DNA of 38,941 nt from SAR324 cluster bacterium (GTDB lineage Bacteria; SAR324; NAC60-12). Positions 1 through 9,581 of the stretch are shown here, one piece after another. How positions within the stretch are numbered: position 1 is the first letter of the stretch; each line of letters begins with the position of its first letter. The notes beneath the pieces were generated by a model. That model was given only the letters and a program-made list of their open reading frames with translations. It had not been told where the DNA came from and made no database searches. The position numbers were made by a program, and so were the translations under genes. The DNA lies in NCBI GenBank assembly GCA_022448485.1, contig JAKUUI010000016.1, positions 1-38,941 of the forward strand. Direction: 5' to 3'.

Positions 1-67
1 AAGACTAGCTAGTAGACAAAACATTATTCAGGGAATCCCAATTGAACATAAGAGCAGAAACCATATT

Positions 68-1537
68 TCATGACCTGATCTCATATAGTCCAATGCTTCG
101 ATACTTTTTAACTTTTCTCCATACTTTACTTGATTTAATCTTCTTAATACATTCATCAAGGTGAACTTGGTTTCGATAGGTTTGATCAAAATAAACTATA
201 TATTCAGCGTTATTATTGAAACTACAGCGGGAATCATCAACAAATATTTCAAAATTTGCACGATCCATCAAAGGTGACATATTTGAACTTACAGCCAGAT
301 TTTGAGTGGGATGCTCTTCCAAAAATTTGTGCAGTTCAAAAAAAGCTGCCCTATCTTTCTCATCAGGATAATATCGAACAAATTTCTGCATTGGAGATTC
401 GGGAATGATTAAAACAATTAAGGCAATAGGGAATAAGGCTAACACCCTAAGTTCAGATATATAGTTTTTAATTCGTTCAAAATTTTCAGTTAAAGTCACT
501 AGAGAGGCAATTGCAATTAATGCAGTCAAAATATCAGCATAATGAAAGCTGCCGGAATACATTGGTGGTTTCCCAATCAAATTAATTCCAAGGGCTGGTA
601 GTGTAAATAATAGCCAGCGCCAGTTCAGAAATGGAAGAAAGAAAAATGGAGCATAAGCCATAAATATATACTTTATCTTTAGAGGAATTTCTCTAAACAG
701 ATTTATATCAGATGCAACATTATTTGTAGTTTGAGCAAAATATGGTATGACCACATACCACACAATAACCATGTAGAGAAGACCAATTCCAGCTAGGATC
801 GATCCAAACCCTATTTTTTTTTCAATAAAAACAAAATATAGACCATAGCAAATCCACACAACCCCTACATTTTCTTTTAATCCAAGAGAGAAAATCATAG
901 TTATCCAAAAAACTAACCAATCACGTTTAATGATTGAATAATATATAATCATCACCAATGCTGGCACCAAACTGGTTGTATCGAACTCCCAAAAAATGGC
1001 TGAAATATTCTGTGTAGAAAATAGTAAATATGACAATAACACTATTGGAGCTAGCTTTTTATTCAGTTGCAGAAAAAGAATAGTAAATATTATAACAGAG
1101 GCACATTTTAAAAAAACTAACCAAAAAGAAGTTGCATATATCATATAAAAAACATGTATAAAAGGCACAAAAGATGGGCTGAAATGATCACCAAACCCGC
1201 TAATACTATATACTTTATTAAAATATTCATTATTTAATAATAAATTTATGCTTAAATGATGGTCATACCCTAAATCGAGATAGTGATAACCGAATGACAT
1301 AAATTTCATAAATAATGTTGTTGTTATCAATGCTAATGAAATATATATTATTATTTCAATTGCCTTTATATCAATTAGTGGATTATTGATTAAAGTGGGC
1401 TTATTAAAAATAATTGATATAAAGTACAAAAAAACAAATACAATATAAAAATCATTGCCAGTGGGTCTAAATAACCACAACGCCAGTCCAGCTATTAGGA
1501 AATAATTCTTATATTTATTGATAATAGCTGATAGCAT
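68..1537 (-). CDS. DUF2079-type polytopic membrane protein
   Basis: A 489-residue integral membrane protein with roughly ten hydrophobic segments. It resembles the DUF2079 family, which is distantly related to membrane glycosyltransferases of the GT-C fold. Visible family-like features are DLGYDHHLS (residues 88-96), in the early luminal loop where GT-C enzymes carry acidic catalytic residues, then GDHFSPSF (116-123), and a KENVG motif after the central helices. The C-terminal ~110 residues are soluble and contain several Cys and Asp. Substrate and reaction are unknown. The gene is more AT-rich than the rest of the window and rich in Ile, Asn, Phe and Tyr, which may reflect acquisition or simply a membrane protein. 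It is transcribed away from the act operon and no partner gene is visible on its left. Family assignment is fairly confident; function is not known. Confidence 0.7.
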   Translation of the reverse strand: MLSAIINKYKNYFLIAGLALWLFRPTGNDFYIVFVFLYFISIIFNKPTLINNPLIDIKAIEIIIYISLALITTTLFMKFMSFGYHYLDLGYDHHLSINLLLNNEYFNKVYSISGFGDHFSPSFVPFIHVFYMIYATSFWLVFLKCASVIIFTILFLQLNKKLAPIVLLSYLLFSTQNISAIFWEFDTTSLVPALVMIIYYSIIKRDWLVFWITMIFSLGLKENVGVVWICYGLYFVFIEKKIGFGSILAGIGLLYMVIVWYVVIPYFAQTTNNVASDINLFREIPLKIKYIFMAYAPFFFLPFLNWRWLLFTLPALGINLIGKPPMYSGSFHYADILTALIAIASLVTLTENFERIKNYISELRVLALFPIALIVLIIPESPMQKFVRYYPDEKDRAAFFELHKFLEEHPTQNLAVSSNMSPLMDRANFEIFVDDSRCSFNNNAEYIVYFDQTYRNQVHLDECIKKIKSSKVWRKVKKYRSIGLYEIRS

Positions 1538-1844
1538 GTGAGAATTTAGTTCAGATTAAAAAAATATAATGAAATATTGCTTACCCAAGCATCAAATAGT
1601 GAGGAAATAATCAAGTTCAATTAGACCCTTTCAGATTTTCTCAAAAATAATTAGGTGGCTTTTAGTGTAGAACAGCTCACGTATTATGAGAATTAAATCC
1701 TACTTTTGTCAAGCAGGTCATTCACTTCATCTCCTGTGATTGACCACTGAAGAGAAAACGTACTGCTGCTTACAAAATATTATAAATAAAAAAGGAGTTG
1801 CACTTTCTTTGGTTACATGATCGTATGTACAGTTAAATTTGATT
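1538..1844. other. Divergent intergenic region, DUF2079 gene / act operon
   Basis: About 307 bases without a convincing gene. It should hold the promoters for both flanking transcripts. A TTGACC at 1740-1745 could be a -35 box for the act operon, but no good -10 lies at the right distance. An AT-rich stretch follows at about 1770-1790. A strong Shine-Dalgarno-like AAAGGAG at 1791-1797 is not placed for actA: the next ATG (1817) is in another frame, and the actA frame is closed by a TGA at 1818-1820. No repeat or RNA gene was recognised. Confidence 0.4.
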
Positions 1845-2618
1845 ATGAAAATTGTTTCTTATTCATTAATGTTACTAAACACTATATTTATTCTGTGGCG
1901 CACTTTTTCAGCCGGGTTGCTTGTATCGGCTTTATGTATGGCATTGAATTCTTCCACAGTATTTGCAGAAGAACAACCCATCGCCTTCAGCCACAAACTC
2001 CATGCAGTTCAAAACGGAATTGCCTGCCAATACTGCCACCTTTACGCCCGCCGTTCATTTTCTTCCGGAGTTCCACCTGTCAGCACCTGTGTCGGCTGTC
2101 ATGGTCCACATGAACAGAAATTAGTTCAGCCGGAAAGTAAAGAGGTGAACAAAATGCGGGATTTCTGGTCGAAAAAGGAACCAATTCCTTGGGTTAAGAT
2201 TCATGACGTACCGGATTTTGTTCGTTTCCCTCACAAAGAACACATAAATGCTGACAGCAACCGTCTGCTAGATGATGCCGGTGGAGGATGTGACACTGAA
2301 AACGCATCCAGAAGTTTGGAATGCAAGTTAGCACTTTTTCGCACCGGAGGTGACGAGCGTTGTCTGGCCTGCCACGGTGATATACGGCAAATGGATGTAA
2401 TCCAGCAGGTAGATGAAAATTTCGGCACTATGGGCTGGTGCATGGAATGTCACCTGCAGGTGAAGGGTGCCAAAGAACGTAAACGCACTGGCAACACGAT
2501 GGCCGGTTGGTACCACGCCAAAGAAATGAACGCGAAACGTGAAGCTACCATTGGACTGGTTAATGATAAAGGGTATCACAACCCAAACATGCTTGACTGT
2601 TACACCTGCCATTATTAA
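1845..2618 (+). CDS. actA: Alternative complex III subunit ActA, pentahaem cytochrome c
   Basis: Periplasmic multihaem cytochrome of alternative complex III, which accepts electrons from the iron-sulfur subunit ActB after quinol oxidation. Five CxxCH haem motifs are visible: CQYCH (C61), CVGCH (C82), CLACH (C173), CMECH (C199) and CYTCH (C252), the last ending one residue before the stop. Residues 1-42 form an N-terminal hydrophobic signal or anchor ending near VFA. I chose ATG 1845; a TTG at 1839 is the only in-frame alternative because a stop lies at 1818. Shine-Dalgarno support for ATG 1845 is weak. The stop codon overlaps an ATG by one base (TAATG at 2616-2620), but the next gene probably begins further on. 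First gene of a six-gene actABCDEF set. Confidence 0.9.
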   Translation: MKIVSYSLMLLNTIFILWRTFSAGLLVSALCMALNSSTVFAEEQPIAFSHKLHAVQNGIACQYCHLYARRSFSSGVPPVSTCVGCHGPHEQKLVQPESKEVNKMRDFWSKKEPIPWVKIHDVPDFVRFPHKEHINADSNRLLDDAGGGCDTENASRSLECKLALFRTGGDERCLACHGDIRQMDVIQQVDENFGTMGWCMECHLQVKGAKERKRTGNTMAGWYHAKEMNAKREATIGLVNDKGYHNPNMLDCYTCHY

Positions 2619-2641
2619 TGGAGCGAAGAGTGAAAAATGAA

Positions 2642-2647
2642 AAGGAG
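2642..2647 (+). promoter_or_regulatory. Ribosome binding site deciding the actB start
   Basis: AAGGAG at 2642-2647 lies six bases before ATG 2654. It supports that ATG over the upstream ATG at 2618, which would place twelve extra charged residues ahead of the twin-arginine signal. Confidence 0.75.
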
Positions 2648-2653
2648 ATCAGA

Positions 2654-5626
2654 ATGAAGAAGGGCCTCAACCGAAGAAATTTATTCAAATACATGGGAGC
2701 GGGCGGAGCAACCGCTGTCATTGCCGGCTGTGAAAAAAAGCCAGAAAAGTTGATCCCCATGTTGGTCCCGCCAACGGATTATGAATATACTCCTCATACT
2801 GCCTATCAATATATGACCACCTGCCGTGAGTGTGAAGCTGCCTGTGGAATGATGGTCACAACCCGGGATCATCGTGCCCAAAAAGCAGAAGGCAACCCTA
2901 ACCATCCCATTAATCAAGGTACACTCTGTGCTAGAGGGCAAGCCTCAATGCAATCTCTTTACAATCCCAATAGACAAGCCTATCCACTTGCGGATGGGAA
3001 ACAAATCCCATGGGAAGAAGGAATGCAACAATTTTCCGCTGTAATACAAGCAGCATCCGGCGCAATCACTTATCTCGGCAAACCCGCAGTGGGAAGTGAG
3101 GGTAGTTTTGTCGATGAATGGCTTCAAGCCGCAGGCGGTGGCAAGCGTATCAAATTCAACCTGCTTGCTCAAACAAGTCTGGCAGAAGCAAACAAAATTG
3201 CTTTTGGACGTGCCGATATTCCGGAATATGCTTTTGAAAAGGCTGGAGTTGTCCTCAATTTTAGCACTGATTTCCTGGAAACTTGGGGAAATACTGTTGA
3301 AAATGCGAGGCGTTTTGCAGATATGCACGCCTATAAAAACGGCAAGAAAAATAGGTTCATTCATATCTCTCCTCATGTTTCCCTAACTGGAGCAAAGGCA
3401 GATCGCTGGGTTGTGATTCACCCTGGGACAGAGGGTTTAGTTGCATTGGCAATTGCATCTGTCATACGGGAAGAAAATGGAAGTCACAAATTCCTAAAAA
3501 ATTACCTAAAAGAATACGTTCCGGAAAAAGTAGCTGATGCAACCGGTGTTTCTGCAGAAGTTTTGCGTGAACTAGCAAAAGAAGTGATTGAGCATGCCCC
3601 TCTGTTAGCACTTGGCGGGGGCAACGTTACTGCAACTGACCAGGGCGTTGAGACATTGGTTGCAGTAAATATTCTCAACGCTGTGTCTGGAGCACTGGAC
3701 AATACAATCCGTTTTTATGACCAAGCTGCCCCTGAGGGTTCAACACATCAAGATTTGACACAGCTGGTCAGCGATCTCAATGCCGGAAAAATTAAATTAC
3801 TCATCATCGATGATTCCAATCCGGTTTATGCTCTTCCGCACTCAATGGGCTTTTTGAAAGCTATGAAGAAAGCCTTTGTAGTCAGCCTTGCATCTCAAAA
3901 AAGTGAAACAACTCATGCGGCTAATTTAGTCTTGCCTACACTGACAGCTTACGAAAGTTGGGGAGATGCATTCCCGAGAGCTGGAGTACGTAGTATTCAA
4001 CAGCCTGTGATGTCGACAGTGAATACGTTTGACGCAAAAGCACGTGAAGATATTTTGCTGAGTGCAGCCCAAAGCGCTAATGAAAAAGCATTCCCTAGAA
4101 ATTCAAACTATCTGGATTACCTGCAGGATGTTTGGAGTAAAATTCAAAGAGAGGTTGGAGATGAAAGAAATTTTGACAGCTTTTGGATCAATGTTTTAGA
4201 AAACGGTGGCATTTTTGAACAACCAAAATATATCAGCACTTCTTTAAACAGAAAAGTCACTTCAGTCAAAGTCAATGATCCCGGCATGGCCGACAGAGAT
4301 GGCCTGACACTTCTTCCAACAACTTCTCTACTTCTTGGTGACGGAAGCGGGGCAAATAAACCATGGCTACAGGAAGTGCCAAATCCGATGAGCCAGATTG
4401 TTTGGGATTCATGGATGGAAATAAATCCGGAAACTGCTCAGAAGCTAGGAATTAATGACCGGGCTATTATTGAAGTAACTACACCACATGGTTCTGTACA
4501 TGTTACTGCTTACTATCATTTTGGAATTCACAGGAACGCAATATCAATCCCCATGGGACAGGGACATCGACATTCCGGAAACGTAGCAGACGGTTTCGGA
4601 ATCAACGTGATGGAACTCCTGCCCAACAAAATGGACAATGCAGGAAGCCTGGTTTTCGTTGGTACTCAGGCCAAACTGAAATTAATCAATGAAAAATCTT
4701 ACACTGTAAATACTGACGGAAACGCCCGACAGTTGGGTCGAGATATTGCTGCAGCAGCAACCGTTGAAGAGTTGGCTCATGGAGGGGGACATCAGGAAAA
4801 ACACAATCGTCCATATGAGTTTTATCCAGACCATTCAGAAACAGCTGGATATTACAAACCATACCGCTGGGGCATGACGATTGATTTGGATCGATGTAAC
4901 GGTTGCTCAGCATGCGTGGTTGCATGTTACGCTGAAAATAATTTGCCGGTCGTAGGTAAAGTCAGAACTGCGATTGGACGTGAGATGTCCTGGATTCGAC
5001 TGGAACGCTACATAGAGGGCTATGGAGACGACTTTGAAACACGATTTTCACCTATGCTTTGTCAACAATGTGGCAATGCTGGGTGTGAAACCGTTTGCCC
5101 TGTTTATGCGACATACCATAACCCGGAAGGTCTTAACGCGATGGTATACAACCGTTGTGTTGGAACGAGATACTGCTCAAACAACTGCGCATATAAGGTG
5201 AGACGATTCAACTGGTTCAATTACGAGTTCCCGGCTCCGCTGGATCAACAATTAAACACCACAATCACCACACGTGAAGTCGGAGTGATGGAAAAATGCA
5301 CATTCTGTGTGCAGAGAATCAAAGCTGCAAAATATGATGCAAAAAATCTAGGACGCGATTTAGAAGATGGTGAGGTGGTAACAGCTTGCCAGCAAACTTG
5401 TCCAACAAAAGCTATCACTTTTGGAAACCTGATGGATCCTGAAAGTAAAGTCTCCAAAAACGCTTTGCGGGATGATACAGAAAAAAGAGATCGGCAATAT
5501 GAAGTCCTCGCTGAACTCAATTACAAACCAGCCATCACGTATCTAAAAAAGGTTAATACCAGAGAGGTTGGCGGACATCATTCTGACAGCCAAGGTTCTC
5601 ATGAGCCGAAACAAACTCACGGATAA
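2654..5626 (+). CDS. actB: Alternative complex III subunit ActB, molybdopterin-oxidoreductase-like plus ferredoxin-like domains
   Basis: A 990-residue periplasmic electron-transfer subunit. The N-terminus carries a twin-arginine signal (RR at 7-8, RRNLFK) followed by a lipobox-like IAGC with C26, so Tat export and possible lipidation are inferred. Residues ~50-680 resemble the catalytic subunit of the DMSO-reductase family. Residues ~735-960 are an NrfC/PsrB-like ferredoxin domain with clusters of Cys: C748/751/754/758, C803/806/811/815, C835/841/845, then KCTFC and CQQTCP. This fits the four Fe-S clusters known for ActB. Unusually, the first domain keeps a full C57-x2-C60-x3-C64-x27-C92 set. 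It passes electrons from the quinol site in ActC to the haems of ActA/ActE. Start 2654 was chosen on its AAGGAG and the Tat motif position. Confidence 0.93.
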   Translation: MKKGLNRRNLFKYMGAGGATAVIAGCEKKPEKLIPMLVPPTDYEYTPHTAYQYMTTCRECEAACGMMVTTRDHRAQKAEGNPNHPINQGTLCARGQASMQSLYNPNRQAYPLADGKQIPWEEGMQQFSAVIQAASGAITYLGKPAVGSEGSFVDEWLQAAGGGKRIKFNLLAQTSLAEANKIAFGRADIPEYAFEKAGVVLNFSTDFLETWGNTVENARRFADMHAYKNGKKNRFIHISPHVSLTGAKADRWVVIHPGTEGLVALAIASVIREENGSHKFLKNYLKEYVPEKVADATGVSAEVLRELAKEVIEHAPLLALGGGNVTATDQGVETLVAVNILNAVSGALDNTIRFYDQAAPEGSTHQDLTQLVSDLNAGKIKLLIIDDSNPVYALPHSMGFLKAMKKAFVVSLASQKSETTHAANLVLPTLTAYESWGDAFPRAGVRSIQQPVMSTVNTFDAKAREDILLSAAQSANEKAFPRNSNYLDYLQDVWSKIQREVGDERNFDSFWINVLENGGIFEQPKYISTSLNRKVTSVKVNDPGMADRDGLTLLPTTSLLLGDGSGANKPWLQEVPNPMSQIVWDSWMEINPETAQKLGINDRAIIEVTTPHGSVHVTAYYHFGIHRNAISIPMGQGHRHSGNVADGFGINVMELLPNKMDNAGSLVFVGTQAKLKLINEKSYTVNTDGNARQLGRDIAAAATVEELAHGGGHQEKHNRPYEFYPDHSETAGYYKPYRWGMTIDLDRCNGCSACVVACYAENNLPVVGKVRTAIGREMSWIRLERYIEGYGDDFETRFSPMLCQQCGNAGCETVCPVYATYHNPEGLNAMVYNRCVGTRYCSNNCAYKVRRFNWFNYEFPAPLDQQLNTTITTREVGVMEKCTFCVQRIKAAKYDAKNLGRDLEDGEVVTACQQTCPTKAITFGNLMDPESKVSKNALRDDTEKRDRQYEVLAELNYKPAITYLKKVNTREVGGHHSDSQGSHEPKQTHG

Positions 5627-5656
5627 CCAATGAAGCAAGAAACATACGGAGAATAA

Positions 5657-7123
5657 ATGGGAACAACTGCGGAGTACAATGCATCCGCCGGGCGGGTTGT
5701 CATAGACGAGCACAGAGGTCATCCTGGGATCAAGGCAACTACCTTGGACTATGGACAAATAAATGATGAGATGCTGGCTATGCTGGACAAGCCGAATCCA
5801 TCTTACTATCTTTTGCTGCTTGGTTTTTTGATGGCTTTAGGGCTAGGTGTACTGAGCTTTGCTGTTCAGGTCGATGTTGGGATAGGATTCAGCGGAATCA
5901 GTCATCCTATTGCCTGGGGTTTTTATATTACAAACTTCGTTTTTTGGATTGGAATTGGACACGCAGGGACTCTGATTTCCGCAGTATTTTATCTGACCCG
6001 TGCTCCATGGAGAACTGCAATTTACAGGAGTGCAGAGGCCATGACCGTGTTTGCAGTGTTCACTGCAGGATTATTTCCTCTGGTACACATCGGACGGCCT
6101 TGGCTCGCTTTCTGGCTGATTCCTTATCCAAATGAAAGGATGCTCTGGGTCAACTTCAAGTCACCACTTCTTTGGGATGTGTTTGCAGTTACTACATATA
6201 TGTCTGTTTCTATCATGTTCTTCTTGTTGGGACTGATTCCGGACCTTGCTATTTTGCGGGATGAAGCGGCCCGTAGAGGGAAAAAACTGAAAGCTCTGAT
6301 TTACGCCCCTATGGCTTTAGCCTGGCGCGGTACAAACCATCAATGGGTGCATTATATGCGTGGCTACCTCATTTTTGCAGCTTGTGCAACTCCACTGGTT
6401 TTTTCAGTACATTCTATCGTTTCCTGGGACTTCGCTATGTCTTCAGTGCCCGGCTGGCACACCACTATTTTTGCTCCTTACTTTGTGGCTGGAGCAATTT
6501 TTTCTGGACTATCGATGGTGTTAACCGTTTTGATTCCAATACGGGCAGTATTTGGTTTGCAGGATTACATTACAAACCATGTGATCCAAAGTGTAGCAAA
6601 GATGATTATTTTTACTTCAATAATTGTCGGTTACGCTTATGCTACAGAATTTTTCATTGGTTATTACAGCGGCAGTCCTTTTGAACGGGCAATATTCTAC
6701 TATCGTCCGTTTGGTGAGATGCAAAGCTGGACATTACTGGGAGACAACCAAATCAGTTTTCCGCAGATTGCATTCTGGCTAATGGTCTTCTGTAACGTTA
6801 TTGCCCCCATACCTTTGTGGCGCTGGAAAATCAGGAACAACCCTTTAGCTGTTTGGATAATTGCTGCTTTGGTAAATGTTGGAATGTGGTTCGAACGTTT
6901 CAATATTATAGGCAGTTCCTTACAACACGAATACGATCCTGCATCCTGGGGAGAATACTGGCCCACCATTGTAGAAACTGGGGTCACCATTGGAAGTTTT
7001 GGATTCTTTTTTACACTATTTACTTTGTTTGCCAAGAGTTTACCGCCAATGGCAATCATGGAGTTGAAGGAAGGAGCTAATCCTCCCTTGAAACATGCTG
7101 AAAAAAAGGACACTAATGAGTAA
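5657..7123 (+). CDS. actC: Alternative complex III subunit ActC, NrfD-like membrane protein
   Basis: A 488-residue NrfD/PsrC-family membrane subunit that in ACIII carries the quinol-oxidation site on the periplasmic side next to ActB. After a soluble N-terminus of ~45 residues come about ten hydrophobic helices. The stretch FVFWIGIGHAGTLISA is the conserved helix motif with its buried His. PNERMLWVNFKSPLLWD is typical of ActC. Start ATG 5657 has a GGAG seven bases upstream. The 3' end overlaps the start of actD by eight bases, which suggests translational coupling. ActF further down is its paralogue. Confidence 0.93.
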   Translation: MGTTAEYNASAGRVVIDEHRGHPGIKATTLDYGQINDEMLAMLDKPNPSYYLLLLGFLMALGLGVLSFAVQVDVGIGFSGISHPIAWGFYITNFVFWIGIGHAGTLISAVFYLTRAPWRTAIYRSAEAMTVFAVFTAGLFPLVHIGRPWLAFWLIPYPNERMLWVNFKSPLLWDVFAVTTYMSVSIMFFLLGLIPDLAILRDEAARRGKKLKALIYAPMALAWRGTNHQWVHYMRGYLIFAACATPLVFSVHSIVSWDFAMSSVPGWHTTIFAPYFVAGAIFSGLSMVLTVLIPIRAVFGLQDYITNHVIQSVAKMIIFTSIIVGYAYATEFFIGYYSGSPFERAIFYYRPFGEMQSWTLLGDNQISFPQIAFWLMVFCNVIAPIPLWRWKIRNNPLAVWIIAALVNVGMWFERFNIIGSSLQHEYDPASWGEYWPTIVETGVTIGSFGFFFTLFTLFAKSLPPMAIMELKEGANPPLKHAEKKDTNE

Positions 7124-7637
7124 ATTCACTGGAGTTTGGGCGATTTTTGAATATCTGGATGAAACCACAGAAACCATCGAACAAATTCGGAAACAAGGAG
7201 TTCAGCCTACCGTAATTACCCCTTGCCCCAAGCATGAAATTGACCATGCGTTGGGTGAACCAACATCTCTTGTTCCCTGGATTGCTTTGGCATTTGGAGC
7301 TCTGGGTTGTTTCATTGGCTACAGTCTGCCAGCCTGGACCGCTTCAGATTGGGTTTTACCGGTAAGTGGAAAACCTATCGTTGCTATACCACCCTTCACA
7401 ATTATCGGTTTTGAGCTAACAATTCTGTTTACGACAATTTTCACATTGTTGGGACTGTTTCTTTTGGGATTCATCGATTCATTGCGCTTTCCGATTCCGA
7501 AGGGAGCTAAAAAATATCGACGTTTTCAGCGAGATCGTTTTGGTGTAGTAGTCCGCTGCGATGAAACCAAGCTTGAGGAGTTTGAATCAATCATGAAAAA
7601 GAATGGTGCAGAGGAGGTGCATGTTGAAAAAGAATGA
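7116..7637 (+). CDS. actD: Alternative complex III subunit ActD (DUF3341)
   Basis: A 173-residue membrane protein of the DUF3341/ActD family. It has a cytoplasmic N-terminal domain (FTGVWAIFEYLDE onward) resembling a small ferredoxin-like fold without cofactor ligands, then two transmembrane helices around residues 60-80 and 95-125, and a charged C-terminus. It is a structural subunit packing beside ActC/ActF. An upstream ATG at 7095 is in frame, but ATG 7116 has an AAGGAC ahead of it, overlaps the actC stop, and gives the usual MSKFTGVW-like beginning. The 3' end overlaps actE by 17 bases. Confidence 0.88.
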   Translation: MSKFTGVWAIFEYLDETTETIEQIRKQGVQPTVITPCPKHEIDHALGEPTSLVPWIALAFGALGCFIGYSLPAWTASDWVLPVSGKPIVAIPPFTIIGFELTILFTTIFTLLGLFLLGFIDSLRFPIPKGAKKYRRFQRDRFGVVVRCDETKLEEFESIMKKNGAEEVHVEKE

Positions 7638-8307
7638 GTGCGCCTCAAAAAGGTATTTGTACGTAAGCATATTAGCGTTATTTTTGTTGACGACTGCTAC
7701 TGTTGGAGCAATGGATCAGTATCCATATTTTGACCCACAAAAAGGTTATGGGATCGAAGATGATGCACGCCCCTGGTTTGACGGGAAAGATTATCCGTAC
7801 TTTCGTGAAATGTATAATGGGAAAAGCCTCAAACCACAGGAAGAAGGAAGCTATCAAAGGTTTCCTGAAAAATCTGTTCCTGTGAGAGTGGTACTAGGCA
7901 AAATTGTAAAGATTTATGATCCATTTATTCCTGCTGTTTTCGGAGATGGTGCTGGAACTAAGGGAAACCCAAGAGAATTTACTCCAAAAAATCCCACGCA
8001 GGCAACTGCAGATTCGATAAAGCGAGGACAAGCACTTTTTAACACTTATTGTGCCGCTTGTCATGGTGAGGATGGATTGTCACAAACTGTGGTAGTGGAG
8101 AAGGGTGTTCCTGCACCACCAATCACAGCTTTTTTTCAAATTCCAACCGCTGCTTCGCACCTTTACAACAAAATTAAATACGGAAGTTTTTTCCAGGAAC
8201 CGCGTGGTTTTATGCCTGCATACGGCGCACAGACTTCAGTCAGGGACCGATGGGATATGGTCAACTACATGATGAGTGAGTCGTTTGGTAAAGGAAGAAG
8301 TCAATGA
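7621..8307 (+). CDS. actE: Alternative complex III subunit ActE, monohaem cytochrome c
   Basis: A 228-residue exported monohaem cytochrome c. A hydrophobic signal spans residues ~11-30, with cleavage plausible after TVGA. The haem motif is CAACH (C144, C147, H148), and M198 in GFMPAYG is the likely axial Met ligand. There is no lipobox cysteine in the signal, unlike ActE proteins that are lipoproteins, so it may be held by the uncleaved helix or be soluble. ATG 7621 is preceded by a strong GAGGAGG, preferred over the in-frame ATG at 7603. It overlaps actF by four bases (ATGA). Confidence 0.9.
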   Translation: MLKKNECASKRYLYVSILALFLLTTATVGAMDQYPYFDPQKGYGIEDDARPWFDGKDYPYFREMYNGKSLKPQEEGSYQRFPEKSVPVRVVLGKIVKIYDPFIPAVFGDGAGTKGNPREFTPKNPTQATADSIKRGQALFNTYCAACHGEDGLSQTVVVEKGVPAPPITAFFQIPTAASHLYNKIKYGSFFQEPRGFMPAYGAQTSVRDRWDMVNYMMSESFGKGRSQ

Positions 8308-9581
8308 AAGATATAGCAGAAAAATCTCTTTTTATTATTCCAGAAAATATTAAGCGACTCCTTTGGGCCTTCGTTATTATAGGTACAGGTATGTTTGTCG
8401 CCGGCCTGATAACTGGAGGAGAAGATAATGTGATACGCACATGGCAGACATTTTTGATCAACACAGTTTTTTGGGCCGGTATTGCTCACGCCGGCATCTT
8501 TTTCAGTGTCATTTGGCAACTGACTGATGCTAAATGGGGACGCCCATTTAAGCGTCTAGCTGAGGCATGTGCGGGATTCCTCCCCATTTCTTTCCTGATG
8601 TTCGTCATCGTTTTTTTCGGCAGTAACGTTCTTTATGAATGGACGCACAGTCCATTTTTGCATCATGGAATTGCGGTGAAAGCAGGTTGGCTGAACTTGC
8701 CGTTCTTTGTCAGCCGTAATATAGCCTGGCTTGTCTTAATATATGCAGTTTCCTGGTGGTTTGTAAAAACATCGATCAAGCCGGACATTGCTCTTGCCCG
8801 TAAGTTATTAGGCTCAGACTGGGGTGGAAAATTTGCCGACAAAATGCTGAGTGGATATGGAGAACACGAAGTTGAAGTGATACGCCTAGAAAAATTATCC
8901 AGAAAAATTGCTCCTGGACTGGCTTTGCTTTATACCTTTGGCGGAACATTTTTGGCCTGGGATTTTGTTATGACTCTTGACCAAGAATGGTTTAGTACTT
9001 TGTTTGGAGTCTTTTTCATCATCGGCAACATGCATGCTTTCTTGGGCTTAATGCTTGCCATTAGTGTTACCGTAAGAAACAGGTTTGGAATTGAAGAGTA
9101 CATCACAATTAACCGTTTGCATGATTTGGCAAAGATGGTTTTTGCGTTTGCACTGCTTTGGGCCTATATGGGCTATTCGCAGTATCTGGTTATCTGGTAC
9201 GCAGATTTACCGGAAGAGACACCATATTTAGTGATTCGCTCCATGGAGCAACCATGGGCAACGATGTTTTTGCTGATAATTATTGGAGTATTTGCAATCC
9301 CTTTCCTCGGACTTTTGCCTAAAACTTTTTGCCGTATGCCAAATTACACCAGAGCAATGGGAATTTGGGTTGTAATAGGTCAATGGTTTGCTATTTACTT
9401 AATGGTGGTGCCTTCTTTGCAACACTTCGGACATTATCATGTAAATATGGGTTTGCACGAAATACTGATCACTCTTGGCTTTATTGGCATATTTTTTCTC
9501 AGCTACTTCACCTTTCTCGGAAAAGTACCAATCCTACCTATATCAGACAAGCACCTGTGCCGTTCCTGGCATGGCCATTGA
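8304..9581 (+). CDS. actF: Alternative complex III subunit ActF, NrfD-like membrane protein
   Basis: A 425-residue paralogue of ActC with about ten transmembrane helices. In ACIII it mirrors ActC in the membrane but is not thought to host the quinol site. Family features include NTVFWAGIAHAGIFFS near the second helix, a central TFGGTFLAWDFVMTLD stretch, and the C-terminal LGKVPILPISDKHL. The start is inside an ATGA overlap with actE. Its stop TGA (9579-9581) is overlapped by an in-frame TTG of the next reading frame. It completes the act set; no oxidase genes follow. Confidence 0.9.
   Translation: MKDIAEKSLFIIPENIKRLLWAFVIIGTGMFVAGLITGGEDNVIRTWQTFLINTVFWAGIAHAGIFFSVIWQLTDAKWGRPFKRLAEACAGFLPISFLMFVIVFFGSNVLYEWTHSPFLHHGIAVKAGWLNLPFFVSRNIAWLVLIYAVSWWFVKTSIKPDIALARKLLGSDWGGKFADKMLSGYGEHEVEVIRLEKLSRKIAPGLALLYTFGGTFLAWDFVMTLDQEWFSTLFGVFFIIGNMHAFLGLMLAISVTVRNRFGIEEYITINRLHDLAKMVFAFALLWAYMGYSQYLVIWYADLPEETPYLVIRSMEQPWATMFLLIIIGVFAIPFLGLLPKTFCRMPNYTRAMGIWVVIGQWFAIYLMVVPSLQHFGHYHVNMGLHEILITLGFIGIFFLSYFTFLGKVPILPISDKHLCRSWHGH

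Noticed and set aside
1817-2113. 98-residue + strand frame overlapping actA
   Set aside because: It is out of frame with actA over its haem motifs and shows no protein-like features, despite a Shine-Dalgarno-like sequence 20 bases upstream.
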